A DNA stretch of 64,000 bases from Phyllostachys edulis (lineage: Eukaryota; Streptophyta; Magnoliopsida; Poales; Poaceae), in contig CM070548.1 in assembly GCA_036346405.1 (NCBI GenBank), forward strand, positions 68,915,739 through 68,979,738, given 5' to 3'. Under the pieces are notes generated by a model. That model was not told the DNA's origin and did no database searches. It saw nothing but the letters and a program-made list of their open reading frames with translations. Positions 10,363-21,129 of the stretch are shown here, piece after piece. Within the stretch, counting starts at the first letter, position 1. The number at the start of each line of letters is the position of its first letter. The translations under genes were made by a program, and so were the position numbers.

Positions 10363-10506
10363 AACCGCTCCTCTTCTTCGACTTTGGCCAACTCAACGTT
10401 GTGGCTTCCTCACTAACCGTGGTGACCTCCCATCTTCATTGATGCCGCTATGTCTGCTTTAGTCACTATCTAACGATATGGAGAATCTTCTCACCATCGT
10501 CGGTGA
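10363..10506. other. Left flank of CACTA1
   Basis: Host-like sequence that continues at 21544 once CACTA1 is removed. No gene is supported in this short piece. Confidence 0.4.
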
Positions 10507-10539
10507 CACTACTACAAAACAGGCTATAGTAGACGCCCC

Positions 10540-10880
10540 ATCACAGACGGTTCCTTTGGAACCTTCTGTGTTGGGTCGATCCAACTGCGGTGGCGGCGAA
10601 CAACTATCACGAGCGGTATTTTTAGAACCGTGCAGCGATAGTCATCTATCACTGAGCAGGTTGAGAAATAGAACCGTCATGAATTATCCTGAGCGGTTCT
10701 ATTCACAAACCGTGCGTGATAATCTCCCAATCACGCAGCGGTTTTACGTTACAACCGTGCAGTAGTATCCTGACGGTTCTTATTTAGAACCGTGCGTATA
10801 TATCCTGAGCGGTTCTTTTTAGAACCGTGCGTGATACTTAATTATCCTGAGCGGTTCTTATTAAGAACCGTGCGTGATAT
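10540..10880. repeat. CACTA1 5' subterminal repeat array
   Basis: About eight alternating motifs of the form 'cctgagcggttctt' and 'agaaccgtgcgtgata', often as short inverted pairs. In En/Spm elements such arrays bind the TNPA protein (established for the superfamily). Confidence 0.75.
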
Positions 10881-11145
10881 TGCCACATCGTCTCGGTCCT
10901 TCGCCTTCTTGCGATGGGCCGCCGCCTCTGCCCATCGCCGCAGATGGAGCAACCGCGGCGGCCCCTGCCACTAGCTCGGATCAACGTGCCTACACACTTC
11001 GATGCAGATGGGATGAGGAGCTCTTACTATGGGCAAATAGATATAGTAACTTCACCTCTAAACTTTTTTTTATTTTGAAATTTTCATATATATAGCCAAA
11101 CAACGTGGCGGTCACTTACAAAAGATTAAAAAACTAGAAACCTAT

Positions 11146-11900
11146 CTAGTGGCGGAGGTAGGCGCTATCTCCGTCTTCAATACTTCGTGGCGGCGTCGAG
11201 GCGGACGGTTCATGATCGAGCGAAGCTCGAAATCGTCCACTCACGACGCGCTCGTTCGAGTGTGTCCCAAGACCCTCGGATTTGTTGAACCAAGAAGAAT
11301 TGAGCCCATAGGCTCTCTTCTCTTCTTGAGGGTCTCGGCTTTGGTCGACTCGATCGCTTCTTTGCCTCGATCGCGCAATCCAAGTGACGACAAGCCTCCC
11401 GGAGACGTGCAACGTCGTTTTGGAGGACCACGTCGGCGACACGATAAACTTCGCCGAAAGTGGGAGATCACCGGAAGACACGGCGGAGAGAATGTCAAGG
11501 CGGCGGCGGTGGCGTCACCGCTCCGGCAAATTCTCGGACGAGAGGAGTGAAGACATTGTTGAAATAGTGTTCTTCCGCAAAGACGATTCAACGACAACGA
11601 GAGAGGTCTTGGCGTCACGGTGCGTGTCTGAAGAGGAGGCCCATTTCGCTTTTGTGGAGAAAGGGGATCAAGGAGGTTGTGTGAAATACATTGTAGAAGG
11701 GACACATCTATATATAGAACAAGTTCTAAAGCCGAGCAGAGGCGAAGAGATATTTGGGGAGTCATGGCGGCGTTGGAAAATGAAGAGATGAAGCCGCCGT
11801 GTGATCGTGAGGCGAAGAGACACATGCGAGAAAATGAAGAGCGAAGAGACAGCGGGAAAATGAAGAGAGTTGTCACGAGCGGTTCCGTTGTATAGCCGCT
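11146..11900. other. Module shared by CACTA1 and the nested CACTA
   Basis: This block recurs at 16570-17300 in the same orientation ('ctagtggcg..aggtag' start, then 'ccaagaagaattgagccc'). It is bounded by subterminal repeats in both elements. The minus strand has a TATA-like 'ctatatatag' at 11708-11717 followed by a frame reading VLQNDVARLREACRHLD (11431-11210), so a small antisense transcript is possible, but no known family is recognised. Confidence 0.45.
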
Positions 11901-12075
11901 CATGAAAAGGAATCCTGAGCGATTCTATTTAAAAACCGTCGTGATACGTCCATATCCTGAGCGGTTGTAGTTAAAACCGTGCGTGATACGTTATATCACG
12001 AGCGGTTCTTTTATAGAACCGTGCGTGATATATTATCCTGAGCGGTTCTCATTAGAAACCGTGCGTGATATACTT
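11900..12075. repeat. CACTA1 second subterminal-type repeat block
   Basis: Five 'atcctgagcggtt / aaccgtgcgtgata' pairs between the shared module and the 5' leader. An internal block this far from the end suggests an older element end or an internal duplication. Confidence 0.65.
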
Positions 12076-12510
12076 TTATAAGGCGAAAGCGCTAGGGTTT
12101 TGCTCTCACTTGTCACTTCCTCTCCGCTTCCCTTAGGCTCTCGCTTCGATCGCCTCCTCTAGGGTTTAGGGCTGCTTAGTAGTTCACCGCCGACTCGACC
12201 TCGGCGCGCCGCCCGACCTCGGTGCGCCGCCCCAACCTCGGCGCCCCGACCTCGGCGCCTTCAACCTCGGTGCCGCCGCCCCGACCTCGGCGCCCCGACC
12301 TCGGCGCCCGACCTCGGTCCGCCGCCCAGGCCCTGGCGCCCGTTCACCTCCTGGCAGTAAGCCCGGCGTCGCCGCCTCCGACCTCGGCGCCGCCGTCCTC
12401 CTCCCGTGTGGGCCTCCTCCCTCTGCACGGCCTTCTCCCAGCCGTCCTCCTCCCGTGTCGGCCTCCTCCTTGCACCGTGAGTTCTTGTGCGGCATCCTCT
12501 CTGTGAGTAT
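12076..12510 (+). other. 5' leader of the CACTA1 gene with GC-rich repeats
   Basis: Begins 'gctagggttttgctctcac', a typical plant 5'-UTR start. At 12190-12320 about ten copies of a 10-14 bp 'gacctcggcgcc' unit occur. It corresponds to 36970-37440 of CACTA2. No convincing frame; probably a transcribed leader exon. Confidence 0.4.
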
Positions 12511-13352
12511 TGCTCCTCTGTGGCGATTCGGCTTTGTTGATCGATGGGCTTTGTTGACATGCTCTGTGATGAACTCTGTCTTATCTTGAGATTGAATGTG
12601 ATAGTTAGTTCATACTTGAGCTCTATTGTATTACTTACTCTTGTCAATATGATCTCTCGTTAATTGGTTACTTTCGGTTGAGCTCATCGTTACATTGCAA
12701 ATTGATCGGTGGGCTTTGTTGACATGCTCGTGATGAACTCATCTTATCTTGAGATTGAATGTGATAGTTAGTTCATACTTGAGCTCTATTGTATTACTTG
12801 CTCTGTCAATATGATGTCTTGTTAATTGGTTACTTTCGGTTGAAAGCTAGTTATTACGATTCTTCATGTTCGATTACATTGAGAGTATTCAGTTTTCGTT
12901 GGTAATCTAATGACTAGTTTGTGATTCTTCTAGTTGTGCGTATGAGCTCATTCAACTTTTCATTTGCCATCGTGATCTCTCGTAGTCAACATCTGTTTGA
13001 TGGAAGTTTAATCTGTTTTAGATTAACAGTTGAGATCGTTTGACAGCTTAAGCAAAAATCTTGTTGAGAGCTCATAGTTTGAATTTATATTATCATATTC
13101 ATTTAATGAAGAGTATAGACAATAGGATTGAGATGGCAAAGACTTGTTCTTTAGCTACTCTCCTTACGAGAGCACATAATATCATCAATCCAGAAAGAAA
13201 GTTTTACTTGATTCTATTTTGTTTCTATGTCTTCATTAAAGGCTAGTCTTCGTACCATGAAGCATTAAACTTTGCTTCGTTGATTAAGGAGTGTTAGAAT
13301 AGGAGCAAGGAGGCGGCGAGCCCTACAGGATTAAACCTTTGCTTAGCATTTC

Positions 13353-13450
13353 CTTCGTCGATCCTGACACACTTGAGTGTACCTTTGTTTCATGCCAATC
13401 CTCTAAGGAACGAAACATATGGTACACTCTAGTGTGTCGGCCTCGATGAA
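13353..13450 (+). ncRNA. miRNA-like foldback 1
   Basis: Arms 'cttcgtcgatcctgacacac...' and '...gtgtgtcggcctcgatgaag' pair over about 40 bp around a short loop ('caatcctctaag'). Some mismatches near the loop. Length and arm pairing resemble a plant pre-miRNA; expression unknown. Confidence 0.45.
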
Positions 13451-13567
13451 GTAGGCTCAGGGAAATATGGGCTCGGGCAAAGTTTTATTTGATTCTATTT
13501 TGTTTCTATGTCTTCATTAAAGGCTAGTCTTCTGTACATGAAGCATTAAACCTTTGCTTAGCATTTT

Positions 13568-13668
13568 CTTCGTCGATCCTGACACACTTGAGTGTACCTT
13601 TACTTCTTGCCAATCCTCCAAGGCAAGAAGCATATGGTACACTCCAGTGTGTCAGGGTCGATGACGAG
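13568..13668 (+). ncRNA. miRNA-like foldback 2 (compensatory changes)
   Basis: Same design as the neighbouring copies, but the loop-proximal stem is ACTTCTTGCC paired with GGCAAGAAGC, whereas foldback 3 has GTTTCATGC with GCATGAAAC. Two positions change on both arms so that pairing is kept. Confidence 0.5.
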
Positions 13669-13786
13669 TATAGACAATAGGATTGAGATGGCAAAGACTT
13701 GTTCTTTAGCTACTCTCCTTCTGAGAGCACATAATAGGAGCAGGAGGCGGCGAGCCCTCTGAGATTAAACCTTTGCTTAGCATTTC

Positions 13787-13882
13787 CTTCGTCGATCTGA
13801 CACACTTGAGTGTACCTTTGTTTCATGCAGTCCTCCACGGCATGAAACAAATGGCACACTCTAGTGTGTCGAGGTCGATGAA
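13787..13882 (+). ncRNA. miRNA-like foldback 3
   Basis: Best-paired copy: 'tgtttcatgc' pairs with 'gcatgaaaca' across an 11-base loop, and the outer stem 'gacacacttgagtgt' pairs with 'acactctagtgtgtc'. About 42 bp of stem in total. Confidence 0.5.
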
Positions 13883-14002
13883 GAGTATAGACAATAGGAT
13901 TGAGATGGCAAAGACTTGTTCTTTAGCTACTCTCCTTCCGAGAGCACATAATAGGAGCGAGGAGGCGGCGAGCCCTACAGATTAAACCTTTGCTTAGCAT
14001 TT

Positions 14003-14098
14003 CCTTCGTCGATCTGACACACTTGAGTGTACCTTTGTTTCATGCCGTCCTCCACGACATGAAACAAATGGCACACTCGATGTGTCGACCTCGATGAA
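14003..14098 (+). ncRNA. miRNA-like foldback 4
   Basis: Same stem as foldback 3 with slight decay in the 3' arm ('acactcgatgtgtcgacc'). Loop 'cgtcctccacg'. Confidence 0.45.
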
Positions 14099-14199
14099 GT
14101 AGGCTTCCTAGAAGCTAGTGGATTAAGGAATGTTAGTACTCTGTATGAGCTCATTCAACTTTTCATTTGCCATCTTCATCTCTCACTACTACGAAAAAG

Positions 14200-14470
14200 G
14201 CTTTCACGAGCGGTTCAAAACGTCATCACGAGCGGTTTCGTGAGCCGTCTCGAGTTTATGGGTCGATGATGACATGAGGTCATCACGAGCGGTTTTGAAC
14301 CGTCTCGTGATGTATACTTTCCTGAGCGGTTTGTGGTTCAAACCGTCGCGATAAATAATATCACAGAGCGGTTTCATCCACAAACCGCTCTGTGATAAGC
14401 ACATATCACGAGCGGTTTCATCCACAAACCGCCTGATGATATATCACTGAGCGGTTTGTGGTGGGCAAAT
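14200..14470. repeat. Nested CACTA left subterminal repeats
   Basis: Seven to eight 'atcacgagcggttt / aaaccgctcgtgat' motifs, mainly in inverted pairs separated by 10-20 bp. Confidence 0.7.
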
Positions 14471-14481
14471 GTCTGTGATGA

Positions 14482-15202
14482 CTTTTCTCTATAAAGGCCC
14501 AAGCAGTGACGCTTGTACCATTAAATCCGGCATCATATATATATTACATATATATTGTTCGTAGTCTCTCAGCCACTTTGGGGGGATCGTCCACGCAGCA
14601 TGAGAAGGATGAGACAGTAGCCACGGGCAACCTCATTGAGCCCATGCAAATTCAAAAAGTATGGATGCAAGGAGGCGTTAGGACATCAATTACAGATTGG
14701 GCGTCGCTATGTTGAAAAAGTGTCGTTGATCTTGTGGTACTCCGGTGGGAAGTGGCATCATATATTAGCAACTATCCATTCTTGAGTATGTAATCGTCTT
14801 TAAACCCAACAAGAACACTAAGCAACCATTCTCATATTTCAAAAGAATTCTCAACTTGTTGCTTGGTGTTCTTGTTGGCTTTAAAGACAATTACATGCTC
14901 AAGAATTGTTGGTTGCTAATACATGATGCCACTTCCCACGGAGAAGTTAAGATCAACGTCACTTTCTGAACATAGCGACGTCCAATCCAGGTAATTGGAT
15001 GTCCGACCGCTCTCTTTGTATCCATACTTTTTAAACTTACAAGGGCTCAATGAGATTGCCCGTGGATATTGTCTCATTCTTCTCATGTCATGGGACTAAT
15101 TTCCTAAAGTGGTCGAGATCACTTAATAATATATATATAATATATATATGATGCCGTTTTAATGGCACAAGCAGCCACCGCTGGAGACTTTATAGAGAAG
15201 AG
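14482..15202. repeat. Long inverted repeat, two 345-bp arms
   Basis: Left arm 14482-14826 and right arm 14858-15202 are reverse complements with scattered mismatches, separated by 31 bp. For example 'cccaacaagaacactaagc' at the inner left pairs with 'gcttggtgttcttgttggc' at the inner right; 'tctctataaag' and 'ctttatagaga' form the base. A transcript in either direction would fold into a long near-perfect duplex. The arms carry no recognised protein and match nothing else in the window, so the arm is probably captured sequence. Confidence 0.85.
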
Positions 15203-15262
15203 ATTATGAATGGAATGGTAGGGCGTGCACTGCACGCAAGAGGTAGGAGAACTTGACCGCAT

Positions 15263-15551
15263 GAACAAGGGACTATTAATATGAACTAATTATCAATTCA
15301 ATTTCAGCATAAGACTATTGACACCATTACATCACGAGCAAGGGGACTATTAATATGAACTAATTATCAATTCAATTTCAGCATAAGACTATTGACATCA
15401 TTACATCACACAAAGAAGAGGACTATTAATATGAACTAATTATCAATTCAATTTCAGCATAAGACTATTTACATCATTACATCACGAGCAAGAGGACTAT
15501 TAATATGAACTAATTATCAATTCAATTTCAGCATAAGACTATTAACATCAT
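15263..15551 (+). repeat. Four-copy tandem repeat, unit about 73-78 bp
   Basis: Unit reads 'gactattaatatgaactaat', then 'tatcaattcaatttcagcat', then 'aagactattgac' and 'attacatcac'. Copies begin near 15268, 15346, 15420 and 15494 with few differences, so the expansion is recent. Confidence 0.85.
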
Positions 15552-16032
15552 TGAGCGGTTCATCGGCAAGAGAACAAGACCAAGGGTGTCCAAACCCACC
15601 ACACAAGTAGTAGCCCTCGGCATCCATTGCAGAGCACTAGCTAGCCATTTTCATCACAGAGCAAGGGGTAGAGACAGAGATGGACCTTAGTACAAATAAG
15701 ACTCACCACAGTGGCGACCCCACCACCAAAGACAACCCTCATCCATTTCCTTTACCTTGCATAAATCACACAAACATCGAGACACAACTTAAGGTTCATG
15801 CATAAAAATCAAACTCAACAAAAGACATTAAGCTAACAGATCTAGAGGAGAATAGAGGAGGATGGGAAAGCAAAGCTGGCGGGGCCCTAGCAGGCGCAAC
15901 GGGTCAGGCGGCATCGGCGACAGGTCGGCGGCGGCGCCGAGGTGGGGAGGGGAACGGAGTTAGGGTGGGCGCAAACCCTAGCAGAGCTGGGGAGTGACGA
16001 GAGTTTGGACGTCACCGTAGTTGTGGCACAAC

Positions 16033-16085
16033 GGTGACGCTGCAAAAGACACTCTTATCGTACGAGTGTCTTTTGCGGTGTCACC
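16033..16085 (-). other. Strong hairpin in nested-CACTA leader
   Basis: Arms of 22 bases (16033-16054 and 16064-16085; core CAAAAGACACTC / GAGTGTCTTTTG) with two mismatches and a 9-base loop. It lies in a GC-rich leader that, on the minus strand, precedes the tandem repeat and the long inverted repeat. Confidence 0.5.
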
Positions 16086-16229
16086 AGTATCTGCTAACCG
16101 TCGGCAACAGGAAGAATGGCGGCGTCGGCGGCGACGGGAGGAACGGACGAGAGTAAGGCCGCTGGGGAGTGACGAGTTAGAGCGCAAACCCTAGCGGCAA
16201 GCTGGGCTAGCTCCTACTTATAAAGAGAC

Positions 16230-16480
16230 TTATCGAGATGGTTCTATTATGGAACCGTCAGGATAATTATCATGACGGTTCCATAATAGAACCGTCAATG
16301 ATATAGGAATATCACGACGGTTCCATAATAGAGCCATGCGTGATATGGGACATATCACGAGCGGTTCCATAATAGAGCCGCTCGTGATATGGGATATATC
16401 ACGAGCGGTTCCATAATAGAGCCGTCGTGATATGTCCCATATCACGACGGTTCCATAATGGAACCGTTCGTGAAATGGTT
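16230..16480. repeat. Nested CACTA internal subterminal-type repeats
   Basis: Six tandem/inverted 'atcacgacggttccataatag' type units, more homogeneous than the other arrays. Confidence 0.7.
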
Positions 16481-16569
16481 TTTCTCAAGTATATATATAC
16501 ACTTACATGACATGAAGAAATTACATGTTTATATTAAAAAGCGAAACCTATAATTAAACAAGGTTTTTC

Positions 16570-17300
16570 TAGTGGCGAAGGTAGGTCGCTATCTCCATCT
16601 GCAATACTTCATAAGCGGCGGTGTCGGCATCGGACGATTCTGATCATCGTGAACGAAGCTGAAATCGTCCACCCATTGACGCGCTCGTTAAAGTGTCTCC
16701 GAAGACCCTCGGTCGTTGAACCAAGAAGAATTGAGCCCATAGACTCTCTTCCCTTGCTTGAGGGTCTCGGCTTGGTCGACTCGATGCGCTTCCGCCTCGA
16801 TTCCACAGTCAAGTGACGGCAAGCCTCACAGAGACGTGCAACGTCGTTTTGGAGGACTACGACGATGACGTAGAACTTCGCCGAAAGTGCGAGATCACTC
16901 GGAAGACACGGCGGAGGAGGATGTCAAGGCGGCGGAAGGTGGCGTCACCGCTCCGATAAATTCTCCGCCCGGCGGAGGAGTGAAGACACCGTTGATCAAG
17001 CGGTGTTCTTCTGCAAAGACAGTTCAACGTGCACCGAGAGAGATGCTCTGATCAAGGCGCGGGAAGGCCATCAGTGCCGGCGACAAGGAAGAGGCAGCCA
17101 TTTCTGTTTATTTTATAAGTATGTGGGGATGATCATCTTGGATGGCGGATGATCCTTTTTATAAAACAAGGAATAAATTCGGAGCGTGAGACGAAGAGAC
17201 GCATCGGGGAGCCGAAGCGGATCGATGCGATGAAGAGACGCATCGGGGAGCCGAAGCGGATTGGCGACGAACAGACGCATCGGCGATGAAGAAACTCACG
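16570..17300. other. Second copy of the CACTA shared module
   Basis: Parallel to 11146-11900 with many small gaps. It ends in a local repeat of 'agacgcatcggggagccgaa' (17197-17280). No gene supported. Confidence 0.45.
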
Positions 17301-17309
17301 CTGGAGCGA

Positions 17310-17640
17310 TATTATCACAGACGGTTATTGTTAAGAACCGTCTGTGATACTAATTAATATCACAGACGGTTCGTGTTCAGAACCGTCTGTGATACGTCAC
17401 AGACGGTTGTGTTTTAAAACCGTCTGTGATACTGATTAATATCACAGACGGTTCTGAACAAGAACCGTCTGTGATACTTCACAGACGGTCTTCAACATGA
17501 ACCGTCTGTGATATTGCCTCTTCACAGACGGTTTTTTAGCGCAGCCAGTAGCACAGACGTCTCTAAACCAAAACCGTCTGTGATTGAATGTAATACCGAC
17601 GGTTTCGGTCAACCGTCTGTGATGAGGCGTCCAGTATTAG
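17310..17640. repeat. Nested CACTA right subterminal repeats
   Basis: About eleven near-perfect 'tcacagacggtt / aaccgtctgtgata' motifs in inverted pairs. Confidence 0.75.
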
Positions 17641-17843
17641 CCTTTTTGTAGTAGTGTCTATAGTCAACCTCTGTACTTCTTCCTGAGATTAATTGTTTCA
17701 TATTTATGCTGGAATTATTTATGATTATTTGCTAATATTGCACATGTTGAGCATATTATTAAGTTTAAATGTATATGTTAATTTGGGACACTTGCAATCC
17801 ATTTTATTGCATATGTAACTTATATAGATAGCAAGTAAGCGAG

Positions 17844-18960
17844 ATGGCAGAGGCATCGTCTTCGCCGCCACCGACGCCCTTGAGATGGAAGAGGCGCCGA
17901 CGAGGCCGCCGACAAGCGACGCCGCAGATGGAAGAGGCGTCGGCGAGGCCGCCGTCACCGTCGGCGATAATGACACGCGAGATGGCGAGAGGACAATCGA
18001 AAATGCCTCACGGCCGATGGTCATCACGAGGTCGGTGACTTTGGGGTCCCTCTGAGTCCCAAGAGATCGTGGCAGATTCCGGACCATCTGCGGGATACTT
18101 GCAAGGAACGGGTCCTCATCACCACACCAACGTGGAAGGACTGACGAAGATGCGAAGGCGTGGGGATGTAACTTTCGAGAAGTTCACTATTCGAAGCACA
18201 TGTGGCACGCGTGTGACGGACGGCGATGCTCACGATGGGTAAATCGTGGAGGACCTTCAAGAGCATTCTTGTCACGAAGTACGTGAAAACGGATCAAACG
18301 CCCTTCGCGCAGTACAAATTCTTGACGCGGGAAGCATGGGACACCTTTGTGGCTATGAAAACGACGGCCGAATTTAAGGAGCAAAGTGCGGCGCACAAAG
18401 CTCTCCAGACACGAAACACTCACCCGCACAGACTCGGCACCGCTGGGTATGCGGGTAAATACGAGGAATGGGCGGCGGAGAAGGAGAACCCGTTTCCTGA
18501 TGTCACAGACCCGTGTTCCCTAAGCTGGTTAAAAGCGAGGGCACAAGTCTCGTCTTGAGGCAAAGATCTCCTTCACAAACCCGGCGGAACAGAAGTGTCC
18601 CAGCGTGTGGTAAATATGTCGAACTACTAAGTTGTTAATAAGTCCATAACTTCATAGTGCCTATAATAACATGATGACCTCTTGCGGCGTGACTTGATCG
18701 CCCAAGCTTCCCAAGGCTCCTTCCATGCGAGCAGGAGAATGATATACTATCTCGGCCTTGGGAAACAAGGAGCACCAGTCGCACGCGAGGCCTTGGGGTT
18801 AACGTGCCTTGGAGTAATGGATTCGCGGACGACTCTCGCACGTATAGGACTAGGAAGAGATCCAAGGCGAGCACAACAACCGCTTGGTGCAGATGATTAC
18901 TAACCAATTTCAAGTAGAGATGGTAGCATTGCGAGTCAAATGGATATACTCATGAGCCGT
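17844..18960 (+). pseudogene. CACTA1 TNPA-like transposase gene, broken
   Basis: Starts MAEASSSPP at 17844, shifts frame, then reads TMGKSWRTFKSILVTKYV (18226 on) through HKALQTRNTHPHRLGT, GYAGKYEEWAAE and DVTDPCSLSWLKAR. This is the plant En/Spm Transposase_24-type domain. The C-terminal part continues near 18682-18903. Comparison with the intact copy in CACTA2 (33558-32728) shows at least two frame breaks between 17900 and 18230. TNPA-type proteins bind the subterminal repeats in En/Spm (known); this copy could not make a full protein. Confidence 0.7.
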
Positions 18961-19159
18961 GATGCGCAAGCCGCCCGCTAATTCGGGAGGCGCCTCCTCG
19001 GCGTCGGAGTGGCGTCGGCGTCAAGCATAATTGTGAACATGACGACGTCCGATTACCGATAGAGCGACATCAAGGTAACGTACATCTATGGAATGCACCA
19101 AAGATAGACCTATAGGGCGCCTTAGCTAATTGCGTGTCGTTTTGTAGGAGCCGACGCCT

Positions 19160-19930
19160 GTAAGCTCCAAGTGAGGATGGATGGGTCCTTTGTATTGAGG
19201 TTGCGCAGGGATGGTGTATCCATACGAGGAAGGCGGTCTGACGGCGGTGCCGGTGGCGCCGCAGTTACGCCCGGTGTCGGTGGATATGGTACATGTCAAT
19301 TTCAGCCGTCGTGAAGATTTGCCCGAACGAAGAGATCACAACACTAGGGGATGCCGTCCTCTCTTTTATCCAATGGCCCAAGAAGGACATCGCCGACGGA
19401 CCCAGCGGGCTGCGATCCGACACGACCATTCCTCTCCAACGGGACCCTCGATGACTCCACCTCATGTTTCGCCTTATAAGGCCACCTCTTTGATTCCCGT
19501 GGAGAAGACACCAAAGGAACAGCAAAAGCGTGCCGTCGTATCCGTTCCCGAGTCGTCTCACAAGAAGACGCTGCCAATCGCTAAGGTCAAATCGAAATCC
19601 ACAAACGTTAAGGCGCCTCCCAAGTCCGGATGTCGCGATACCGGAACTACATCATCGGAAAACCATTGTGCTCGACGCAGCGATATTAATGCACGCCGGA
19701 TATGCTTGTCGCTTTGCATGCCCGGTACTTGGCGAACCCAAAAGAAGGGTGCGATCTTCGGAATCACCGTCGAATCACGAGGACAAGCATTTCTTCAGCG
19801 GACGAGGTACTTCGTCGTGGGCTTCAATGACTTATTTGAACTATTCAACCTCGTTGGCCTCGACGTCTCGCTTCTACGATGTTGGACACTATAAGTGCGT
19901 ACAATCAAGTTCTACATTCATGTAATACCA
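19160..19930 (+). pseudogene. CACTA1 second-domain exon (DUF8039-like) relic
   Basis: Matches the CACTA2 minus-strand frame 32213-31695: VEKTPKEQQKR, KKTLPI.KVKSK and VKAPPKSG are shared. It ends in RYFVVGFNDLFELFNLVGLD, a motif that in grass CACTA proteins lies just before the Ulp1-like region. Frames differ between the two copies in the first half, so this copy carries shifts. Probably part of the same gene as the TNPA exon. Confidence 0.5.
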
Positions 19931-20104
19931 ATAAATATCACAACTCATTGCTTATGTATAGATACATGCTGAAAAATATCCGGGAATAGAAAGAACCAAT
20001 GGGTTTCCTCGACCCACATGTGGTATCGTTGCAAACCATCCAACAAGACTCATCCTTCGTCGAGAAATACATAACGAGGTCATTGCTTCGTCAAACGAAC
20101 ATGA

Positions 20105-20930
20105 AGTACATAGTGGTGCCCTACAACCAGGGGTAAGTGTCACTACTTGCTATACAAATTTCATTTGTACTTTATACGCAGCACGAACTTAGGTTTAATG
20201 ACTATAGTGACATACATGAGTAGGTACCACTGGATCCTTTTAGTTATTATACCCAAGAGGAACCATGAGATATACCTTGATTCCCTAAACCGCAACAAGC
20301 ACGACTTCAGCACTCTAAGAGGAATACTCGAGAGGTATGCTCATTTCCTCCTTACATAACTCTATTGTAGTCTTCATTCGTTTGAAATGGCCGAGGATAA
20401 CCTTTTGAATCATGTAGGTCGTTCATCAATTATGTTGCCAACAAAGGAATATCTGATGGAAAAGAGCGCCCAACTAACACACAGGATGGATTTTCGATGC
20501 AGCGCTACAACACGATAATCCTATATCATACTTCATAATAACGCGTCTCGGTGACTATACCTATATATGTAATTCTATTTTTGCGGTGGCCCAAACAAAA
20601 AGATGATGAGTTATGTGCAATCTCGTGCGCATCATATGCGCCTAATCCTTCTGACTAGGAAGAAGGATCACGAGGTTTGTCAATCTCGAAATAATTATTT
20701 CCTAATTATAAATTTAAATATATATATCTTACCACTTTACTCTTGTAGCGGCAGGTGCCTTGAATTTACAATGTGATTCACTCGTTGCGGAAGAGATCAA
20801 GGACATTCGAGGGAAGCTCTGCGCCTTTATCAACACAAATCATTAACGACAACGGAGAGTTTCACTCCGTCGCCAACCCAGAGCATCACCCCACTAAAAC
20901 CTCTCAACGCAAACAATTGTAATCTAGTTG
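20105..20930 (+). pseudogene. CACTA1 Ulp1-like (C48) protease exons
   Basis: An exon ending VVPYNQGG with a GTAAGT donor (20133) is followed, after an about 90-bp intron, by YHWILLVIIPKRNHEIYLDS (His and Asp of the C48 triad). A later exon (about 20590-20670) has KDDELCAI, where the triad Cys is expected. Exons to about 20930 contain the tail. Ulp1-type SUMO-protease domains are known in plant CACTA and MULE proteins; activity cannot be judged here. Confidence 0.55.
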
Positions 20931-21129
20931 TAACTATAGCGACAATACTTGAACAAATGCGATCTTTTGTAATTTATTTTGAGTAATGATCACTTTGAGT
21001 TGTCATGGCTGCTTGAATCTGTTTTTGTGAATGCTTGAATCATTTTACGTGAATGCTTGTTTTCGAGAGGGCATGGCTAGCAATTCCCGAGGCTAGCCAG
21101 AAAACAAAGAAATTGTGGGCGAAGTGCGA

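Larger units (their letters stand above)
13097..14140 (+). repeat. Tandem array of about 213-bp units, each with one foldback
   Basis: Each unit has the spacer 'gagtatagacaataggattg' ... 'gagagcacataatag', the phrase 'ggcggcgagccct', and then a foldback of about 95 bp. Spacer copies start near 13109, 13667 and 13880. The array lies in the presumed intron between the leader and the TNPA exon. One unit is retained in CACTA2 (36240-36400). Confidence 0.8.
14184..17656. mobile_element. Nested non-autonomous CACTA with TSD TCT
   Basis: Starts CACTACTACGAAAAAGGCT (14184) and ends with the inverse of CACTACTACAAAAAGGCT (17656), flanked by TCT at 14181-14183 and 17657-17659. It interrupts a sequence of CACTA1 that is seen intact at 12945-12990 ('catttgccat..ctctcgtagtcaac'). 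Its ends carry subterminal repeats of both the 'acgagcgg' and 'acagacgg' types. It has no transposase frame. Its contents are a 345-bp-arm inverted repeat, a 75-bp tandem repeat, a leader with a hairpin, and the 0.75-kb module shared with CACTA1. Confidence 0.9.

Noticed and set aside
11241..11903. 220-codon minus-strand frame in the CACTA module as a transposase
   Set aside because: No transposase motif; the frame is not kept in the second copy at 16570-17300.
13437..13460. Match to miR820 in foldback 1 ('tcggcctcg')
   Set aside because: Only the first nine bases agree with the miR820 sequence as remembered; the rest differs, so it is not claimed as miR820.
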